Assembly: GCF_002222635.1 (NCBI RefSeq)
Contig: NZ_CP022415.1
Span: forward strand, 2,542,001-2,606,000
DNA: 64,000 bases
Direction of reading: 5' to 3'
Source of the DNA: Pseudosulfitobacter pseudonitzschiae
GTDB lineage: Bacteria; Pseudomonadota; Alphaproteobacteria; Rhodobacterales; Rhodobacteraceae
Shown here: positions 44,237 through 52,751 of the stretch, piece after piece
Position numbering within the stretch: position 1 is the first letter of the stretch
Layout of the letters: every line of letters starts with the position of its first letter
Made by a program: the position numbers and the translations under genes
Notes under the pieces: generated by a model
What the model was told of the DNA's origin: nothing
The model's database searches: none
The model's input: the letters and a program-made list of their open reading frames with translations, nothing else

Positions 44237-45608
44237 TCCCGCGCTCCTTCTGCCCGAGCGCCGCGTAGAGCGCGATCATCAATGCAACACCCGCTGCGGC
44301 CATCAGAGCCAAGGACCAGCCGTCCTTGAGTTCGTGCCGCAGCGCGGTAAAAGCGAGGAACCCGGCCATGCCGGCAGTGGGGCCGAGTTCCATCGCCGTG
44401 TTCATGACGCCGGCGGCGAGCCCCATTCGCTCGGGCGCCATGCCTTGGGTGAGCAGCACCGCAGATGAGGCAAACATCAGTGACGTCCCGGCCGGAAGGA
44501 TCACCAAGCCCGGCAAGATCTGGGCGAGATAGTCAGGTCCGAAACCAGAAAGCAGCCCGAGCCCCACCACCGCAAGGCAGAGGCCGAGAACCATCGCGCG
44601 AGCGGCGCCGAGCCGTAGGACAGCTCCGGTCGCTGGGACGCCGCCAAGGACCAGCACGGCAAGATAGGGAACCATGGCCATCGCCGTGGCCAACGGACTC
44701 CAACCCGGCCCGTCCTGCAGATAAAGCGCTAGAATGAATGTCACGAGCCCCATGCTGGCCGCCGCAAGGAGAATGCCCAAACTGCCAATTACTCGCCGAC
44801 GGTCATCAAAAAAATCTGGCGGCAGAAGCGGTAGGGCGGCGCGACGTTCCCACCAGACGAACCCCGCCATGGCCAACACGGCCAGAATACCGGCGCCAGC
44901 GACCGAGGCAGACAGCCAACTGTGTTCGCTGCCCATGCTCAGCGCATAACCTCCACTCACGAAAGCCAATAGCGCGAGGACTGCGCCGAGTACATCCAGC
45001 CGACCTTGCAGTGCGTGCGCCTGTACTACCGGGAATACGCGTCCGCGCAGAACCAGGGCGACAAACACTGTCACGCAGGGCACAGCAAACATCCAGCGCC
45101 AGGAAACCCAAGTCGTCAGTACGCCTGACAGCACGGTTCCGGCTGCGGCACCGAGGACCGATACGCCTCCCCAACGTGCCATGGCACGATCAAAGTCCTG
45201 CGCATCGGGGTAAAGTACTGCGACATGTGCGACTGCAGCGGGAGCGATCATTGCAGCAGCCATGCCTTGCACGGCCCGCATCGCCACGAGTTGTTCGAAG
45301 GACGTGGAGAGCGCCGCACCAAGAGAACTGAGTCCGAAAATCCATAAGCCAATGTGCAGGACGGGCGTGCCGCCGAACCGGTCGCTGAGCCCGCCCCCAA
45401 GGAGAAGCAGGCCACTATACGGCAAACCATAGGACACCTGCAGCAGTACGAGTTCGGCGGTGTCGAGTCCGAATTCCCTGCCAATAAGTGGCAGAGGTAC
45501 GCTGATGAGGGTGATGGTGAAAATCAGGATCGCTTGCACCAGAGCCAGCAGCGGGAAAGCAAGCCTTGGCGAAGCAAACGGGAGATTGGTGGTATTCGAG
45601 ATGGTCAT
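44229..45608 (-). CDS. MFS multidrug efflux transporter (DHA2-like, 14 helices)
   Basis: 459 residues from the ATG at 45608 (an ATG at 45617 is also possible). It has about 14 hydrophobic helices. The family motif GGGLSDRFGGTPVLHIG lies between helices 2 and 3, and motif C-like AAAGTVLSGVLTTWVSWRWMF covers helix 5 and the following loop. DHA2 transporters expel drugs, dyes or other small toxic compounds with proton antiport. A divergent MerR regulator and MerR-type promoter indicate induction by a compound or metal. Codon use and placement in the accessory segment suggest acquisition. Confidence 0.9.
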   Translation of the reverse strand: MTISNTTNLPFASPRLAFPLLALVQAILIFTITLISVPLPLIGREFGLDTAELVLLQVSYGLPYSGLLLLGGGLSDRFGGTPVLHIGLWIFGLSSLGAALSTSFEQLVAMRAVQGMAAAMIAPAAVAHVAVLYPDAQDFDRAMARWGGVSVLGAAAGTVLSGVLTTWVSWRWMFAVPCVTVFVALVLRGRVFPVVQAHALQGRLDVLGAVLALLAFVSGGYALSMGSEHSWLSASVAGAGILAVLAMAGFVWWERRAALPLLPPDFFDDRRRVIGSLGILLAAASMGLVTFILALYLQDGPGWSPLATAMAMVPYLAVLVLGGVPATGAVLRLGAARAMVLGLCLAVVGLGLLSGFGPDYLAQILPGLVILPAGTSLMFASSAVLLTQGMAPERMGLAAGVMNTAMELGPTAGMAGFLAFTALRHELKDGWSLALMAAAGVALMIALYAALGQKERGNG

Positions 45609-45646
45609 TGACCTCATACTCCATTGACGTTTTGCACGAGGTGCCC

Positions 45647-45677
45647 CACATACAACTTCAAGCCAGCTTGAGGTCAA
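45647..45677 (-). promoter_or_regulatory. MerR-type promoter/operator for the MFS operon
   Basis: On the minus strand TTGACC, a 19-base spacer, then TATGTG. The spacer holds the dyad CTTCAAG-CCAG-CTTGAGG (forward strand 45656-45673). A 19-bp spacer with an operator between -35 and -10 is the defining feature of MerR-activated promoters, and the arms resemble the SoxR-type CCTCAAG...CTTGAGG operator. The merR start codon lies five bases beyond the -35. Confidence 0.85.
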
Positions 45678-45681
45678 GGCC

Positions 45682-46074
45682 ATGCTCGACATTTCCGAAT
45701 TGTCCCGCCGCACTGGGTTTCCCGCCTCGAAGCTACGCTATTACGAAGAGATCGGACTGATCCGATCTATTGGGCGCAAGGGACTAAAAAGGCTGTTCGA
45801 AGAGGAGGTAACCACGCGTTTGGCGCTGATATCGCTTGGACAGACGGCTGGCTTTTCGTTGACCGAAATACGCAGGCTGATCGGGGCCGAGGGCCAACCG
45901 GCGCTGGATCTTGCCGCGCTTGGCCAGAGGGCCGAAACGATCGACCAACAGATCAGCGAGCTGACGGTCCTACGGGACGGCATTCGCCATATTATGAACT
46001 GCTCCGCGGAGAACCACCTGGAGTGTCCGCGATTCAAGCGCATCATGCGCGTGGCTCTAAAACGGAGGGCCTGA
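45682..46074 (+). CDS. MerR-family transcriptional regulator
   Basis: 130 residues. The N-terminal winged helix is typical: DISELSRRTGFPASKLRYYEEIGLI, then FEEEVTTRLALISLGQTAGFSLTEI. A dimerisation coiled coil follows (about 80-105). The C-terminal loop has two cysteines spaced C-x7-C (MNCSAENHLECPRF), the spacing seen in the metal loop of CueR, so a metal or thiol ligand is possible; the SoxR iron-sulfur Cys set is absent. Divergent from the MFS gene and overlapping its promoter, so it should also repress itself. Confidence 0.92.
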   Translation: MLDISELSRRTGFPASKLRYYEEIGLIRSIGRKGLKRLFEEEVTTRLALISLGQTAGFSLTEIRRLIGAEGQPALDLAALGQRAETIDQQISELTVLRDGIRHIMNCSAENHLECPRFKRIMRVALKRRA

Positions 46075-46433
46075 GCCGGGAACCTTCGGCTGCAAGGTCT
46101 GCGTTCATGGACTGCGATGGCGACGTGTTATCCACAGCAAGGACACGGGGCAAGTCGCACCGGCTTTCGGGAACCTAGAACAATGTATGGTACAGCCGAT
46201 CACTCAGCCGCTTAGCCAAGCCTAGATCGTGCAGCTGCAGCGAACAGCGGGTTTAACGGGCCACGTCGCAGCATAGCTCGGCGCCACTGGACGGCAGTAA
46301 AGGACCGGGACCGTTGATCCCCAGGACGAGACGCCAGGAAGCTGCGCCGTGCCACCGTGGCGCGGCTTCGTGCCCAGTTGGGCTCTTATCAATTCCATGA
46401 TACTGCTCATATCGTTCGCATAGGAAGATGGAA
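46075..46433. other. gene-free stretch after merR
   Basis: 359 bp. I see no supportable gene. It holds a perfect DnaA 9-mer TTATCCACA (46128-46136) and the start region of the next gene. Short minus-strand frames here lack conserved content. It may be a scar of earlier recombination in the accessory segment. Confidence 0.45.
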
Positions 46434-46790
46434 ATGGTCGAACTGGTTGGAAGCAGGGATTGCGGCAATTCACCGAAGAACAAGTTTGTTCAAGAGGTGG
46501 CCGCCGCGATTGAGAGCGGTCAGGCTGACCCGAAGGATTTCAGTGAGGATGTGACCTGGGAGAATTCTTTGGAGGGTCTGATCGAAGGAAGAACAGCGGT
46601 TTTGGCAAAGGTCGAGGAGCGCGAGGTGCCATTGATCATCAAGGTCGAGCACGCAATTTCCCACGGCAAGGTTGGTGCGGCGAGTGGGACAACGAAACTT
46701 GCCGATGGCCGCGAACGTCGTTTCAGCCATGTCTTTAAGTTCAAGACCACGAAGGCGGATTGCGTTCTTGCTATCAAGAGCTTCTGCTGA
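46434..46790 (+). CDS. NTF2-like small protein
   Basis: 118 residues from the ATG at 46434, six bases after GGAAG; an ATG two codons earlier overlaps that site. The order of elements (helical start, WENSLEGLIEGRTAVLAK, two strands around VEHAISHGKVGAASGTT, and RRFSHVFKFKTTKADCVLAIKSFC) fits a SnoaL/NTF2-type fold, a family of small enzymes or binding proteins. Assignment is by pattern only. It is isolated between merR and decayed mobile elements, with no operon partner. Confidence 0.6.
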   Translation: MVELVGSRDCGNSPKNKFVQEVAAAIESGQADPKDFSEDVTWENSLEGLIEGRTAVLAKVEEREVPLIIKVEHAISHGKVGAASGTTKLADGRERRFSHVFKFKTTKADCVLAIKSFC

Positions 46791-47049
46791 TCACCCGAGG
46801 GCTGATTTGTCCCGATCTGCGGACCTTCAGCAATCGGAATTGCTGAGCGATTCACGACTGGCGGTCTGGTGAAGCTGCACTGCGGCGCCACTCAACCCAG
46901 CAAATTTCCGCTCTGGGCCGTCCATGACAATGAGGTGGCCCGTGGTTCAGCTTGGTGCTGAAATGCGGCCTAGGTCGGCAACGAGCCCACAACGGAAGGC
47001 CTCCGTGCCGCCAGCGCACGTTGGCTGACGACCACAATCCCTTCGCTTG

Positions 47050-47241
47050 GTCGAGAATTTCCACCGCAAGGATTGTCGGCAAATGGCGGGCGGCTTCCTG
47101 CCAGTTGTCTCCTTCGTCGAAGCTCGCAAAGACCGAGCCGCTGTTCGTGCCGAAATACACACCTGCCGGAACGCGCGCGTCTCCGGCCATCGCCTGACGT
47201 AGGACGGTAAAATGGCAGCTCTCCTGCGGAAGCCCCGCGCT
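47050..47241 (-). pseudogene. fragment of a BNR-repeat/sialidase-like protein
   Basis: About 64 codons in one frame read like the end of WD40/YVTN/BNR-like beta-propeller proteins: GLPQESCHFTVLRQAM, then GVYFGTNSGSVFASFDEGDNW (an Asp-box) and RHLPTILAVEIL. Nothing of the N-terminal propeller is present upstream, where the sequence changes to IS6-like transposase remnant. It is a remnant, not a working gene. Confidence 0.6.
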
Positions 47242-47370
47242 CAGATCCCAATGCTGCCCTCGCCAAAGCCGCCACCACTGTGCCGGGCGTCGAGGTGATC
47301 GACATGCAGGCCGCCTGCCCGAACGGTTGCGACCTTGACCGCGCACAGGCGCGATGCTGTTCTTCGGCAA

Positions 47371-47699
47371 TTCACCTCTGGCTGCGCAGTTTGTCCGTCA
47401 CGAGGACGCGTGGCACACCCCATCGCTATCAGAAAACGCTTGGCGGCGTGGGCATTTCTGCGGCTTTGCAGCAGTATCTTCAGCACGTCTCCGTTTGCGT
47501 CAACCGCTCGCCAAAGCCAGTGTTTTCGCCCTCGAATTGAAATCACGACCTCGTCCAGGTGCCATTTGCCGGCAGGAACCGGGCATTCGCGACGGATTTT
47601 GGCCGCTATCTGCGTTCCGAACCGCTGGTACCACACCCGGACGCTTTCATACGAGATGATTACGCCCCGTTCGGCCAACATATCCTCGACATCGCGCAT
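47371..47699 (-). pseudogene. remnant of an IS6-family transposase
   Basis: Residues MRDVEDMLAERGVIISYESVRVW and KWHLDEVVISIRGRKHWLWRAVDANGD match the IS6/IS26 transposase, with the first catalytic Asp in HLDE. After about 100 codons the frame breaks: the second catalytic Asp is found one frame over, in VLVTDKLRSQR, then a stop. The usual N-terminal 30 residues and the C-terminal Glu region are missing, and I found no terminal inverted repeats. The element is dead. Confidence 0.8.
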
Positions 47700-47909
47700 C
47701 CCCGGTCACGACCTTGCCCCGGAGGGTGATCAGCCCGAAGCGGCCCCATGGCCCTTGGCGCGAATCTGCGATAGCTGATCTTCCCCGCGCGGGTCGCGAA
47801 CTGGTAAGATGCGGGACAAGGCGTCATTCCGCTGAGACTACAGCAACGTTCGCTTTAAGGCTGCCTTTCAATAAACCGCTATTTTAAATAGCCTACGCTC
47901 CGCCGCTAC

Positions 47910-48266
47910 TCAAGAAAACCCACCGGTATTCCAAAAAGAATAAACTACATAGAGGCTGCCAACTGCGCTACCTGTAAGTAGGCTATACCGTCTTTGCCAC
48001 GGGATTGGGTCGATCAGGCGCTTAGGGGGCGGGGGTTTGCCACGCCATTTGTGCCAAAGAGCAACCAGACCAGAAACAAGGCCTTCGAAAAACATCTGGA
48101 TCAGCAACAACGGCCAAAAGAGCGCGATGATCATCCAGCCGAAATCAAACAAGACAAAGACTACGACTCCGGTGAAAACCACTCCCATAAAGAGCCCGAG
48201 CAGTAGCCCCCCAACAATCCAAGGGATATCACTGTGCTGATAGGGTCGAGTTGGGCGGTCGCTCAT
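47910..48266 (-). CDS. small membrane protein of unknown function
   Basis: 118 residues from the ATG at 48266. Membrane helices at about 18-40 (IVGGLLLGLFMGVVFTGVVVF), 42-66 and 95-112; a Lys/Pro-rich loop (KWRGKPPPPKRLIDPIP) lies between the last two. No family is recognised. It is intact among decayed elements, so it may be cargo of the island. A longer upstream start exists but begins outside the membrane segment without a ribosome site. Confidence 0.65.
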   Translation of the reverse strand: MSDRPTRPYQHSDIPWIVGGLLLGLFMGVVFTGVVVFVLFDFGWMIIALFWPLLLIQMFFEGLVSGLVALWHKWRGKPPPPKRLIDPIPWQRRYSLLTGSAVGSLYVVYSFWNTGGFS

Positions 48267-48451
48267 GTCAAGAGGATCAGTTTCATGCAATGATGGCTTT
48301 TGGGTAGGTGGGTCGTTTCCACCATAATTTTTGAAAAATCTTATACTACAAGCCCTTGGCAAAAAGCGCTTTTATTTTGTCACGTCTTTGGCGGCACTGG
48401 GAATAGCAGACACTCGCGCAAGCCGCAGCATTGATCACTTTGGGCTTATTC

Positions 48452-48609
48452 TGTTGAAAAACTCCCATACAGCGTGTTGGGGCCAAATTTAGAAGAGTAA
48501 AACTCCGAATTTCCAAAATTACAACGGCGTCACAGGGTGCAATCAGTTTTTCGGGGGACGATTTCCCGCTTTTCCAAAATTTTCAGGTGCAGCAAAGAGT
48601 TTTTCAACA
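48452..48609. mobile_element. MITE-like element with 13-bp terminal inverted repeats
   Basis: TGTTGAAAAACTC at 48452-48464 is the exact complement of GAGTTTTTCAACA at 48597-48609. The 158-bp unit has no gene and carries the 11-mer TTTCCAAAATT twice (48510 and 48571). Ends of this kind (TGTTGAAAAACT) are common on bacterial insertion sequences. No target duplication is clear. Confidence 0.5.
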
Positions 48610-48772
48610 TGGAGTAATCCCGATCTGTCTCTGCCAGTCGGCCGGTATAATGAACAGGCAACAACAGAAAGGAACCGACGGATGGAATATTATGCTGGTT
48701 TGGACCGGCGTTATTGCAGATATCTGACGCCATAGGATTCACTTCGCGAATCCATACGGTTACACGGGCTGC

Positions 48773-49155
48773 ATGAGCAAGCCACCTCTCACCCGCTATC
48801 GTACGACGAACTGGTCCAGCTACAACGCGGCGCTGCCCAAGCGTGGATCTCTGCTGATCCGCTGACCGGCAGGGCATTGCGCAGCATGATCCCGTCGGGC
48901 AGTGGGTGGCGCCTATGACACGCGCCGGTGCCACAGCGCGATCCTCGTGCGCGACGCGGTCCCGATCATTCCAATCCGCAAGAATGGTCGATTGTGGAAG
49001 GAAGACTGCCCGGCGGCATGCGCTGCCTGAAAGCCTTCGGCGAGCGCATTGCCGCGAGAGACCCCAACCGCCAGATCGCCGGAATCCACATTCGCATCGC
49101 CCTCATGAACCGCTTCTCGGCCCTCGGCACCACCGAGATCGAACGCGTATCATAA
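48773..49155 (+). pseudogene. remnant of an IS5-family transposase
   Basis: Starts as MSKPPLTRYRTTNWSSYNAA, the usual IS5-group N terminus, and stops after 30 codons. Later pieces in different frames match the C-terminal half: GAYDTRRCHSAI, then RKNGRLWKED, then MRCLKAFGERIAARDPNRQI and RIALMNRFSALGTTEIERVS. The middle with the catalytic residues is deleted. Frameshifts and deletion make it inactive. Confidence 0.82.
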
Positions 49156-49216
49156 CGTCAACGGGGTAAGGGGAAGTCACGTCTCATATGTGGGTAATGC
49201 AACAACGCCGATCTGA

Positions 49217-49739
49217 ACGCCCCAGCGGCTTGCGTTCGAGTTGATGCGTCGAACCTGCACATCAATCGGGGACACCTGTCGACTTGGTGAAGGAATGGTC
49301 AATGACGGCTGGCTGATCTACCGCCGCCAGAAATCCGGCAACGAGGCAACCTGCCCTTTCACTGTGTCCGGTCCAGACGGGTTTGAAGCCGACGGCAACC
49401 TTGCCCAATGCCTGAAAACAAAGCCATCGGCACATGACCTACCTTGTCACCGCCCAGGGAGCACCACGCAGCCCCAAGAGCGCCGCACAGTGGTTGTCCC
49501 GAGCGTGTACGGCGGCAGAGTTGAACAGCACCAAAACAGCTCACGGGATAAGAAAACACCGCGCCGCCGTGTTCAAAGAAAATGGGGCCGCATCCGATCA
49601 GCGCATGGCGATTCTGGGCCACGAAACCGCCACTGAAGCCGCGCGCTATAGCAAGTCCGCAGACCTTCGCAGGGTCATAACGGGAACAGAAAGTTCCCAG
49701 TCGCAGAACCATAGCTCCCAAGAATCAGGAATTACCTAA
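49217..49739 (+). pseudogene. frameshifted, 5'-truncated tyrosine recombinase (integrase) beside tRNA-Arg
   Basis: The first frame reads PQRLAFELMRRTCTSIGDTCRLG, then GWLIYRRQKSGNE, matching the catalytic domain of phage-type integrases but with Ser in place of the catalytic Arg (usual GQRIGD). Near 49430 the frame shifts by one and continues as MTYLVTAQGAPRSPKSAAQW, AHGIRKHRAAVFKENGA (HxxR box) and ILGHETATEAARYSKSADL, which holds the catalytic Tyr. The N-terminal arm-binding domains are missing. It ends 25 bases from the 3' end of the tRNA gene, the normal place for an island integrase. Confidence 0.85.
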
Positions 49740-49764
49740 CAAAAACAAATCTGTTTTGGGGTAG

Positions 49765-49841
49765 TGGCGGACCAAGGAGGATTCGAACCCCCGACCCCTT
49801 GATTCGTAGTCAAGTACTCTATCCAGCTGAGCTATTGGTCC
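49765..49841 (-). tRNA. tRNA-Arg (anticodon ACG)
   Basis: A complete 77-nt cloverleaf on the minus strand. The acceptor stem is GGACCAA/TTGGTCC with discriminator G and an encoded CCA. The anticodon stem CTTGA/TCAAG encloses CTACGAA, giving ACG (read as ICG after deamination). The T arm has GGTTCGAATCC. An integrase remnant lies just beyond its 3' end. Confidence 0.97.
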
Positions 49842-49931
49842 ACTGGCGCGGGGTTTAGTCGGACTGGCGCGCGGGTGCAAGCCCTGATCCGCGATTTATG
49901 TCAGGAAAATCCGTATCGGCAATGGCGCCGG

Positions 49932-51317
49932 TTAAAGGGTGCCGTCGTTTTTGGGCAGGCAGATCGAAAAGGTCGTTCCGTCGGGGCCGCTGTGCAGCAG
50001 GGTAAGCGTGCCGCCGTGACCGCGCACCAGTTCCTGACTGATCGCAAGGCCAAGGCCCGAGCCACCCTTTCGGATGCCGCCCTGAAAGGCCGTGAACAGG
50101 TGTTCGCGGGCTTTGGGCGGCAGGCCGGGGCCCGTATCGGCGACTTCGATCCACCAGGCTTCGGCGTCCTCGCGGGCAGAAACCGCGATTTCGCCGGGCT
50201 TGCCCGAGGCGACGATTGCCTGCCGCGCGTTGCGCACAAGGTTGGACAGCACACGAAACAGCTGTTCGACATCGGCCCGCAGCGTCAGCATGGCGGGGAC
50301 GTCTTCGGCAAAGCTCAGATCATAGCCGTCCACGGCAAGACGCTCGGCCTCGATCACTTCGGCAACGGTTTCGGCCAGTTGCACCCGCGCCAGCGTCGGG
50401 CCCGGCTCTTCGGCCTTTCCAAAGGCCAGCGTGCTTTCACACAGATGAACGGCGCGGGTGATTGACCCCACCAGTTTCGGCGCCATCCGCCGCACCAGCG
50501 GGTCGTCAGATCCCTCGATACGGTCCACGAACAACTGCGCCGAGGTCAGGATGTTGCGCAAATCATGGCTGATCTTGCTGACTGCCCCGCCCAGTTGCGC
50601 CAACCGTTCTTTTTGGCGCAGCGCCTGTGTCAGTTCGGTTTCCAACGATTGCAGGGCAGTTTCAGCCTCGCGCAGTTCTCGGATGCCCGCGCCAGGCGTG
50701 ATGATGCGGCGCGAATCCTCTGGTGCTGCGGCATAATTCTGCATGTGCCCCACCACCCGTTTGATCGGCTTCACCAAAAACGCACGCACCGCCAGAAACA
50801 GCATCAACGCCGTGATGATCGAGATTACCGCCGACAGAATCAGAATACGTATGCCGTACTCAACCATTGCCGCCCGCAAGGGTGCTGCGTCCATCGTCAC
50901 CTCGATCAACAGCCCCGCTTCGCGCACCGGTGCGCCGATCACGCGGATCACCTCTTGATCCGTGTCCACCAACCGCGTCAGCGCGTCCTTGATCAGCGTC
51001 ATCGCACTGGCATCGCGCAAATCAAAGGTGGCCGCGATCGGCTGCGGCATGGGCGACGACAACATCAACTGGCGCGCCTCGTTGCGGCGCAGCACCACGT
51101 TGAACACGCCCGCGTTCTCCAACAGTTCCTTTTCCAGATCAGGGTTCAGCATGTCATCCGCCAGCAAAGCCAGCGACGCGATCTGCGCCCGCTCAAGATG
51201 CGACAAAAGATAGTCTTCGCGAAACCGCGCAATCGAGGGCACAAAAATCAATACCTCGGCCAACATCACAAAGATGGTGGTCAGGATCAGAAATCGGCCG
51301 GACAGAGAATTCAACAT
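49932..51317 (-). CDS. membrane sensor histidine kinase
   Basis: A 461-residue kinase. Helices at about 8-28 and 155-178 flank a periplasmic sensor domain. A HAMP-like linker follows, then the phospho-acceptor box AVSKISHDLRNILTSAQ (His near 250). The ATPase domain has the N box NLVRNARQAI, G1 box VADTGPGLP and G2 box GGSGLGLAISQELV. No response regulator gene is adjacent, so it is an orphan here. It lies 15 bases downstream of the flavoprotein gene and closes the TVP38 - flavoprotein - kinase run. Confidence 0.93.
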   Translation of the reverse strand: MLNSLSGRFLILTTIFVMLAEVLIFVPSIARFREDYLLSHLERAQIASLALLADDMLNPDLEKELLENAGVFNVVLRRNEARQLMLSSPMPQPIAATFDLRDASAMTLIKDALTRLVDTDQEVIRVIGAPVREAGLLIEVTMDAAPLRAAMVEYGIRILILSAVISIITALMLFLAVRAFLVKPIKRVVGHMQNYAAAPEDSRRIITPGAGIRELREAETALQSLETELTQALRQKERLAQLGGAVSKISHDLRNILTSAQLFVDRIEGSDDPLVRRMAPKLVGSITRAVHLCESTLAFGKAEEPGPTLARVQLAETVAEVIEAERLAVDGYDLSFAEDVPAMLTLRADVEQLFRVLSNLVRNARQAIVASGKPGEIAVSAREDAEAWWIEVADTGPGLPPKAREHLFTAFQGGIRKGGSGLGLAISQELVRGHGGTLTLLHSGPDGTTFSICLPKNDGTL

Positions 51318-51332
51318 TGTGCGTTTACGGTG

Positions 51333-52751
51333 TCAGGGAATGAAGCGCTGGACAAGTCCAACGACAGTTTTGACCAGCTTACTGTCAAACAAGCGCGGAC
51401 TGAAATAGGCGCCTGCGGCGCGCTTGTTCACTTCGCCAATGGTCGGATAGGGCGACACCATCGCAGCGACCTGACTCATTTTCATATTGTTGGCCAGAAC
51501 CAGCGCCCACAGGTTGATCAACTCGCCCGCCTGATGACCCACGATGGATGCACCGACAGGGCGGCCCTTGACCACCATCACCTTGATAAAGCCGCGTGAC
51601 TTGCGTTCGGCAATGGCGCGGTCGTTGTGGTGGTAATCAAAGCGGACAACCTCAAGCCTGTCGCCATATGTGTCGCGCGCCTGCGCCTCGGTCAGGCCGA
51701 CCTGCGCCAGTTCGGGGTCGGTATAGGTAGCCCACGGAATATGCGCCGTCTTGGCCTTGGACGGTAAAGCAAACAGAAGCGACCGGACGATCACGCCCGC
51801 GTGGTATCCCGCCACATGGGTAAACTGCATGCCGCCCGCCACATCGCCGATGGCATAAACACGGCGGTTGGTGGTGCGCAGGCTGGCATCCACCTTGACG
51901 CCGCGCGTGGTGGTTTCTATCCCCGCTGCGGTCAGGTTCAGCCGTTCGGTATTGGTCTTGCGGCCCACGGCCATCAGCAGATGCGAGCCGTGAAAGCTCC
52001 GCCCATCCCCGGTCTCGATGGTGATGTCGCCCGCTGTACCGCTGATGCGGGACGCCGTGGCGCCTTCGGCAATTTCCACACCCTCGTCTTTCAACGATTG
52101 TAGCACCACTTGTGCCAGTTCCGGATCATCGTTGCCCAGCGCTTTGTCACCCTCGATCACGGTGACCTTGCTGCCCAAGCGCACATGCGCCTGCGCCATT
52201 TCCATGCCGATGGGCCCGCCGCCGACAATCAACAGGTGCTCGGGCTGTTCGCGCAGCTCGAACAGGGTCTCGTTGGTCTCATATGGCACCTCGTCCAGTC
52301 CCGGAATCGGCGGCACCAAGGGCGATGAGCCTGTGGCAATGACGACGCGGCGCGCAGTGATTTCGGTGTCGCCCGCCTGCACCGTGCGGTCAGAGGTAAA
52401 GCGGCCCCATTCGCGGAGAACACGCACGCCCAATCCCTCGAACCGCTCGACACTGTCGACGGGGGCAATCTGGGCAATAACATCGGCCACGTGATCCTTG
52501 GCAGCGGCGTAATCGACAGCACCTGCCGCATCGGCGACACCGTATTGGGCACTGTGCCGCTGCCCATAGGCCGCCTTGGCCGACGCGATCAGCGCCTTGG
52601 ATGGAACGCAGCCGTAATTCAGACAATCGCCACCCATCTTATGCCCCTCCAGCAGGGTCACATCCGCCCCCATCTGCACAGCGCCCGCCGCCACTGAAAG
52701 TCCACCAGAACCTGCGCCAATGATCAGAATATCGGTTTTGATCTTGTTCAT
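51333..52751 (-). CDS. mercuric reductase-like FAD/NAD disulfide oxidoreductase
   Basis: 472 residues. FAD site IIGAGSGGLSVAAGAVQMGAD at the start, redox-active pair GGDCLNYGCVPSKAL (Cys about 43 and 48), NAD site LLIVGGGPIGMEMAQ near 172, second FAD motif VYAIGDVAGG, and a dimerisation domain at the end. It lacks the N-terminal heavy-metal domain and the C-terminal Cys pair of true MerA, and the HP.P end of lipoamide dehydrogenase is altered (VSPYPTIGEV), so neither function should be claimed. Pairing with a TVP38 membrane protein is common in bacteria but its role is unknown. Four-base overlap with the TVP38 gene. Confidence 0.9.
   Translation of the reverse strand: MNKIKTDILIIGAGSGGLSVAAGAVQMGADVTLLEGHKMGGDCLNYGCVPSKALIASAKAAYGQRHSAQYGVADAAGAVDYAAAKDHVADVIAQIAPVDSVERFEGLGVRVLREWGRFTSDRTVQAGDTEITARRVVIATGSSPLVPPIPGLDEVPYETNETLFELREQPEHLLIVGGGPIGMEMAQAHVRLGSKVTVIEGDKALGNDDPELAQVVLQSLKDEGVEIAEGATASRISGTAGDITIETGDGRSFHGSHLLMAVGRKTNTERLNLTAAGIETTTRGVKVDASLRTTNRRVYAIGDVAGGMQFTHVAGYHAGVIVRSLLFALPSKAKTAHIPWATYTDPELAQVGLTEAQARDTYGDRLEVVRFDYHHNDRAIAERKSRGFIKVMVVKGRPVGASIVGHQAGELINLWALVLANNMKMSQVAAMVSPYPTIGEVNKRAAGAYFSPRLFDSKLVKTVVGLVQRFIP

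Noticed and set aside
46128-46136. DnaA box as part of a replication origin
   Set aside because: A single 9-mer with no box cluster or AT-rich unwinding region; rpmH-rnpA proximity does not mark the origin in alphaproteobacteria.
46222-46483. Two overlapping minus-strand frames of about 80 codons
   Set aside because: No motif or start signal; one overlaps the start of the NTF2-like gene.
48530-48934. 134-codon minus-strand open frame
   Set aside because: It runs opposite the start of the IS5 remnant and into the MITE-like element; no conserved content.
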